Assembly (NCBI GenBank): GCA_021161105.1
Contig: JAGHBG010000074.1
Span: forward strand, 1-7,242
Origin: Thermotogaceae bacterium
GTDB lineage: Bacteria; Thermotogota; Thermotogae; Thermotogales; Thermotogaceae
DNA: 7,242 nucleotides
Direction: 5' to 3'
Below the pieces are notes generated by a model. The model worked only from the letters and a program-made list of their open reading frames with translations. It searched no databases and had not been told where the DNA came from. This document shows, piece by piece, positions 5,376 through 7,242 of the stretch. Each line of letters begins with the position of its first letter. The first letter of the stretch is position 1. Made by a program: the position numbers and the translations under genes.

Positions 5376-5855
5376 ATGGATTCAAAACAAAACAGCACAA
5401 AGAAAATCCTTGTTGCATTCTATTCCAGAGACGGACACACAAAAAAAGCAGCAGAACTCATCGCAGAACATTTGAATGCCGACATTGACGAAATAGCAGA
5501 TAAAAAGTCAAGAAAAGGATTTATAGGGTTTCTTATAGCTGGCTACGATGCAACCCGTGGTAAAACTACTGAGATAACCTTTTCAAGGGATCCTTCTGAT
5601 TACGATATAGTGATAATAGGCAGCCCCGTATGGAACGGCAAAATAACACCAGCAGTGAGAACTTATCTGTTGAAAAACAAAGAGAAAATCAAAAAATCCT
5701 GTTTTTTTGTAACATGTGCCGCTAAAGATAGAAAAGCTCTATTACAGATGAATGAAATCTACGGTGGAGAAGTTTTGAGTAAAAAAGTACTGACAAGAAA
5801 AACTCTTGAAGAAGAAGCCAGAGAATTTGCAGAGGAGTTAAAGTCGATTATTTAA
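5376..5855 (+). CDS. Flavodoxin-fold protein
   Basis: This is a small soluble protein expected to bind FMN and carry electrons or act as an NAD(P)H-linked flavin reductase partner. Seen: 159 residues beginning with the strand KKILVAFYS (9-17), then the phosphate loop SRDGHT (17-22), a variant of the usual S-x-T-G-N-T. The segment GFIGFLIAGYDATRGK (48-63) and the isoalloxazine-contact strand IVIIGSPVWNGK (78-89) followed by PAVRTYL (92-98) are typical of the flavodoxin-like family of about 155-165 residues. It ends in an amphipathic helix LEEEAREFAEELKSII. The AAGGAGG site ends 11 bases before the only reasonable start, ATG 5376. There is no membrane segment. It has no electron-transfer gene beside it, so its partner is unknown. 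The Asp-Gly-His in the loop, where Thr-Gly-Asn is more common, is slightly unusual. Confidence 0.88.
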   Translation: MDSKQNSTKKILVAFYSRDGHTKKAAELIAEHLNADIDEIADKKSRKGFIGFLIAGYDATRGKTTEITFSRDPSDYDIVIIGSPVWNGKITPAVRTYLLKNKEKIKKSCFFVTCAAKDRKALLQMNEIYGGEVLSKKVLTRKTLEEEAREFAEELKSII

Positions 5856-5877
5856 AACTTTTTCGCATCAGAGCTTT

Positions 5878-5908
5878 GCCCGTTAACTGTGTAAAAGCAG
5901 AGTTAGGC
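5878..5908 (+). terminator. Imperfect hairpin after the flavodoxin gene
   Basis: TAACT (5884-5888) pairs with AGTTA (5901-5905); TGT with GCA (one wobble) continues the stem around an AAAA loop, broken by a G-G mismatch. GCC and GGC can close it at the outside across a 3-base bulge. Only AT-rich sequence, not a T-run, follows, so it would be a weak terminator at best. It lies 22 bases after the stop codon. Confidence 0.25.
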
Positions 5909-5975
5909 ATAATTAAATACTCCCCTTAAAATTTGTTTTATTTGTCTGAATATGGGACCTTTTTACAGCATTTTC

Positions 5976-6003
5976 TTGACAGAACCATTATTTACCATGC
6001 AAT
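5976..6003 (+). promoter_or_regulatory. Candidate promoter for the PAS-GAF-HD-GYP gene
   Basis: A perfect TTGACA (5976-5981) is followed after 16 bases by TGCAAT (5998-6003), a 4-of-6 match to TATAAT. Transcription would start near 6010, leaving a leader of about 65 bases before the ATG at 6075. The rest of the 219-base gap between genes holds the hairpin at 5878-5908 and AT-rich sequence with no ORF I can support. Confidence 0.4.
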
Positions 6004-6074
6004 TGCACCGTTTTATACAAAGAAGATTAATATATATTCTTACTGTTAATACGTTAAAAGGAGGGTGTGAAGTT

Positions 6075-7242
6075 ATGAGTAATATGGACGGCTACGAACC
6101 CGGAAAAACTGAAAAAAATTTCAGACACGAAATAGAAGAAAAGAACAATTCTGAAATTGTTGCAGGCACTGATATAGGTTTTATGGTTGGTAAGATCCTT
6201 TTTGATGAAAAAGGAAAACCTTATGATTTTCAAATTTTAAAAGTAAATTCAGCATTCGAAAAACTGATGGGTTTAAAAGCAAATGAAGTTGTTGGAAACT
6301 CAGGACGTAAAGTATTTCCAAATATCGAACCGTACTGGATCGATTTATTCGGAAAAGTAGCGATAACTGGCGATCGTGTAGAGGCAAGTGAGTATTTTGG
6401 TACTTTCAATAAATACTTCAAAATTGACATTTTCTCTACTGGCGAAAATATATTTATAGCAGCCTTTACTGATATTACAGACATCAAAGAACAGCAAAAT
6501 AAATTAAATAAGCTTTATCAGCTGCAGCAATTAATGAATGTTGTGAGAACTGGTTTAATTGAGGCAGATAACGAAAATGAACTCTATCATAAAGTTTGTA
6601 GCACCCTCGTAGACGATCTGGTAAAAATTGCAGGAATTGTACTTGTAGGTGTTTCACTTGAACAAGATAAAAGCTCTCATTTTGAAATTGCTGCTATTGC
6701 TGTTGCGGATGAATATAAAGACCTGAATATAAACACCGATTTATTTTTAAATCCGCTCGCCAATAACATTTTCCAAACTACACTTGAAACTGGAAAGTGT
6801 ATTGTCATTAATGATAAAACGAAAGATAACGGTGTTGTTCAATACAAAAACAATATATTAAAACTGAATCTTAAGTCTGCCCTGATTCTGCCCTTGATTC
6901 ATGAAGATGAGAAAATAGGTGTAATGGCGTTATATTCGGATCAAGAAGCAAGTTTTGATGAGGAAACAATTTTGCTCTTGAAAGGGCTATCCACCGATGT
7001 TGCCATTAGGGTGCAGATGATAAGACTGAGAGAAATTCTTAAAGAAAATAACGAACAACTTCAAAAAGCCATAGGTGACATTTTAAATGTGACATCAAGA
7101 ATAGTAGAAAGTAAAGACCCGTATACAGCAGGTCACCAGAAAAGAGTTGCTCAATTATCAGTAGCTATTGCAAAGGAGTTAGGCCTACCCGGGGATAAAG
7201 TAAAAATGATAGAATTAGCTGCACTTGTTCACGATGTTGGAA
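6075..7242 (+). CDS. PAS-GAF-HD-GYP signalling protein (3' end outside the window)
   Basis: This is probably a cyclic-di-GMP phosphodiesterase controlled by two sensory domains. Seen: 389 complete codons with no stop. Residues about 30-136 form a PAS domain (GFMVGKILFDEKGKPYDFQI, then NSAFEKLMGLKANEVVG, ending FTDITDIKEQ). A short coiled stretch (137-155) leads to a GAF domain (about 156-315; SALILPLIHEDEKIGVMALYS at 268-288 is its typical closing sheet). A second helix (316-335) joins the start of the HD-GYP domain: SKDPYTAGHQKRVAQLS (346-362) with His354, and LAALVHDVG (381-389) with the metal-binding His386-Asp387 pair. The window ends right after this motif, so the GYP part cannot be checked. 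No membrane span is present, so it is cytosolic. AAAAGGAGG ends 10 bases before the ATG. The PAS and GAF ligands are unknown. Confidence 0.9.
   Translation, partial: MSNMDGYEPGKTEKNFRHEIEEKNNSEIVAGTDIGFMVGKILFDEKGKPYDFQILKVNSAFEKLMGLKANEVVGNSGRKVFPNIEPYWIDLFGKVAITGDRVEASEYFGTFNKYFKIDIFSTGENIFIAAFTDITDIKEQQNKLNKLYQLQQLMNVVRTGLIEADNENELYHKVCSTLVDDLVKIAGIVLVGVSLEQDKSSHFEIAAIAVADEYKDLNINTDLFLNPLANNIFQTTLETGKCIVINDKTKDNGVVQYKNNILKLNLKSALILPLIHEDEKIGVMALYSDQEASFDEETILLLKGLSTDVAIRVQMIRLREILKENNEQLQKAIGDILNVTSRIVESKDPYTAGHQKRVAQLSVAIAKELGLPGDKVKMIELAALVHDVG

Noticed and set aside
6181..6487. Minus-strand frames opposite the PAS domain
   Set aside because: The plus strand encodes a continuous PAS-GAF-HD-GYP protein through this stretch.

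Overview
The window is a compact bacterial segment with moderate-to-low GC, strong AGGAGG-type ribosome sites and some TTG starts. The mix of genes (a Thermotoga-type acetamidase, a short pyruvate carboxylase B-type carboxyltransferase, a PAS-GAF-HD-GYP signalling protein and an M42 peptidase remnant) suggests an anaerobic Thermotogota-like lineage, perhaps Kosmotogaceae, or a thermophilic Firmicute. That placement is inferred from gene content and style and has not been tested by any search.

Region 1-1914 holds two divergent genes. A serine alpha/beta hydrolase on the minus strand runs off the left edge at 277 codons, and it has a good promoter and ribosome site. Facing away from it is an intact 303-residue acetamidase/formamidase that would release ammonia from short amides. 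Region 1915-3355 holds a lone 385-residue AAA+ ATPase with an Orc1/Cdc6- or TniB-like layout and a likely C-terminal winged helix. It is flanked by two nearly identical direct repeats of at least 63 bp (59 of 63 positions match), which makes it look like a self-contained cassette between the acetamidase and the convergent carboxyltransferase gene.

Region 3356-5104 is a minus-strand unit. Its distal gene is a 463-residue carboxyltransferase lacking the biotin-carrier domain, with a TTG start supported by a perfect ribosome site. Ahead of it lie two tiny reading frames: a possible 48-residue single-span membrane protein beginning at CTG or TTG, and a 55-residue remnant matching only the C-terminal end of M42 aminopeptidases. 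Region 5105-5240 is a divergent control region with a perfect 14-bp palindrome and a second smaller one.

Region 5241-5855 carries on the plus strand a possible 43-residue ORF ending 3 bases before a 159-residue flavodoxin-like protein. Region 5856-6074 holds a hairpin and a candidate promoter. From 6075 to the right edge is the first 389 codons of a cytosolic PAS-GAF-HD-GYP protein, a probable cyclic-di-GMP phosphodiesterase, cut off at its HD motif.

The genes do not form one obvious pathway. The most unusual parts are the repeat-flanked ATPase and the cluster of tiny ORFs ahead of the carboxyltransferase. No rRNA, tRNA, CRISPR array, transposase or integrase is visible.
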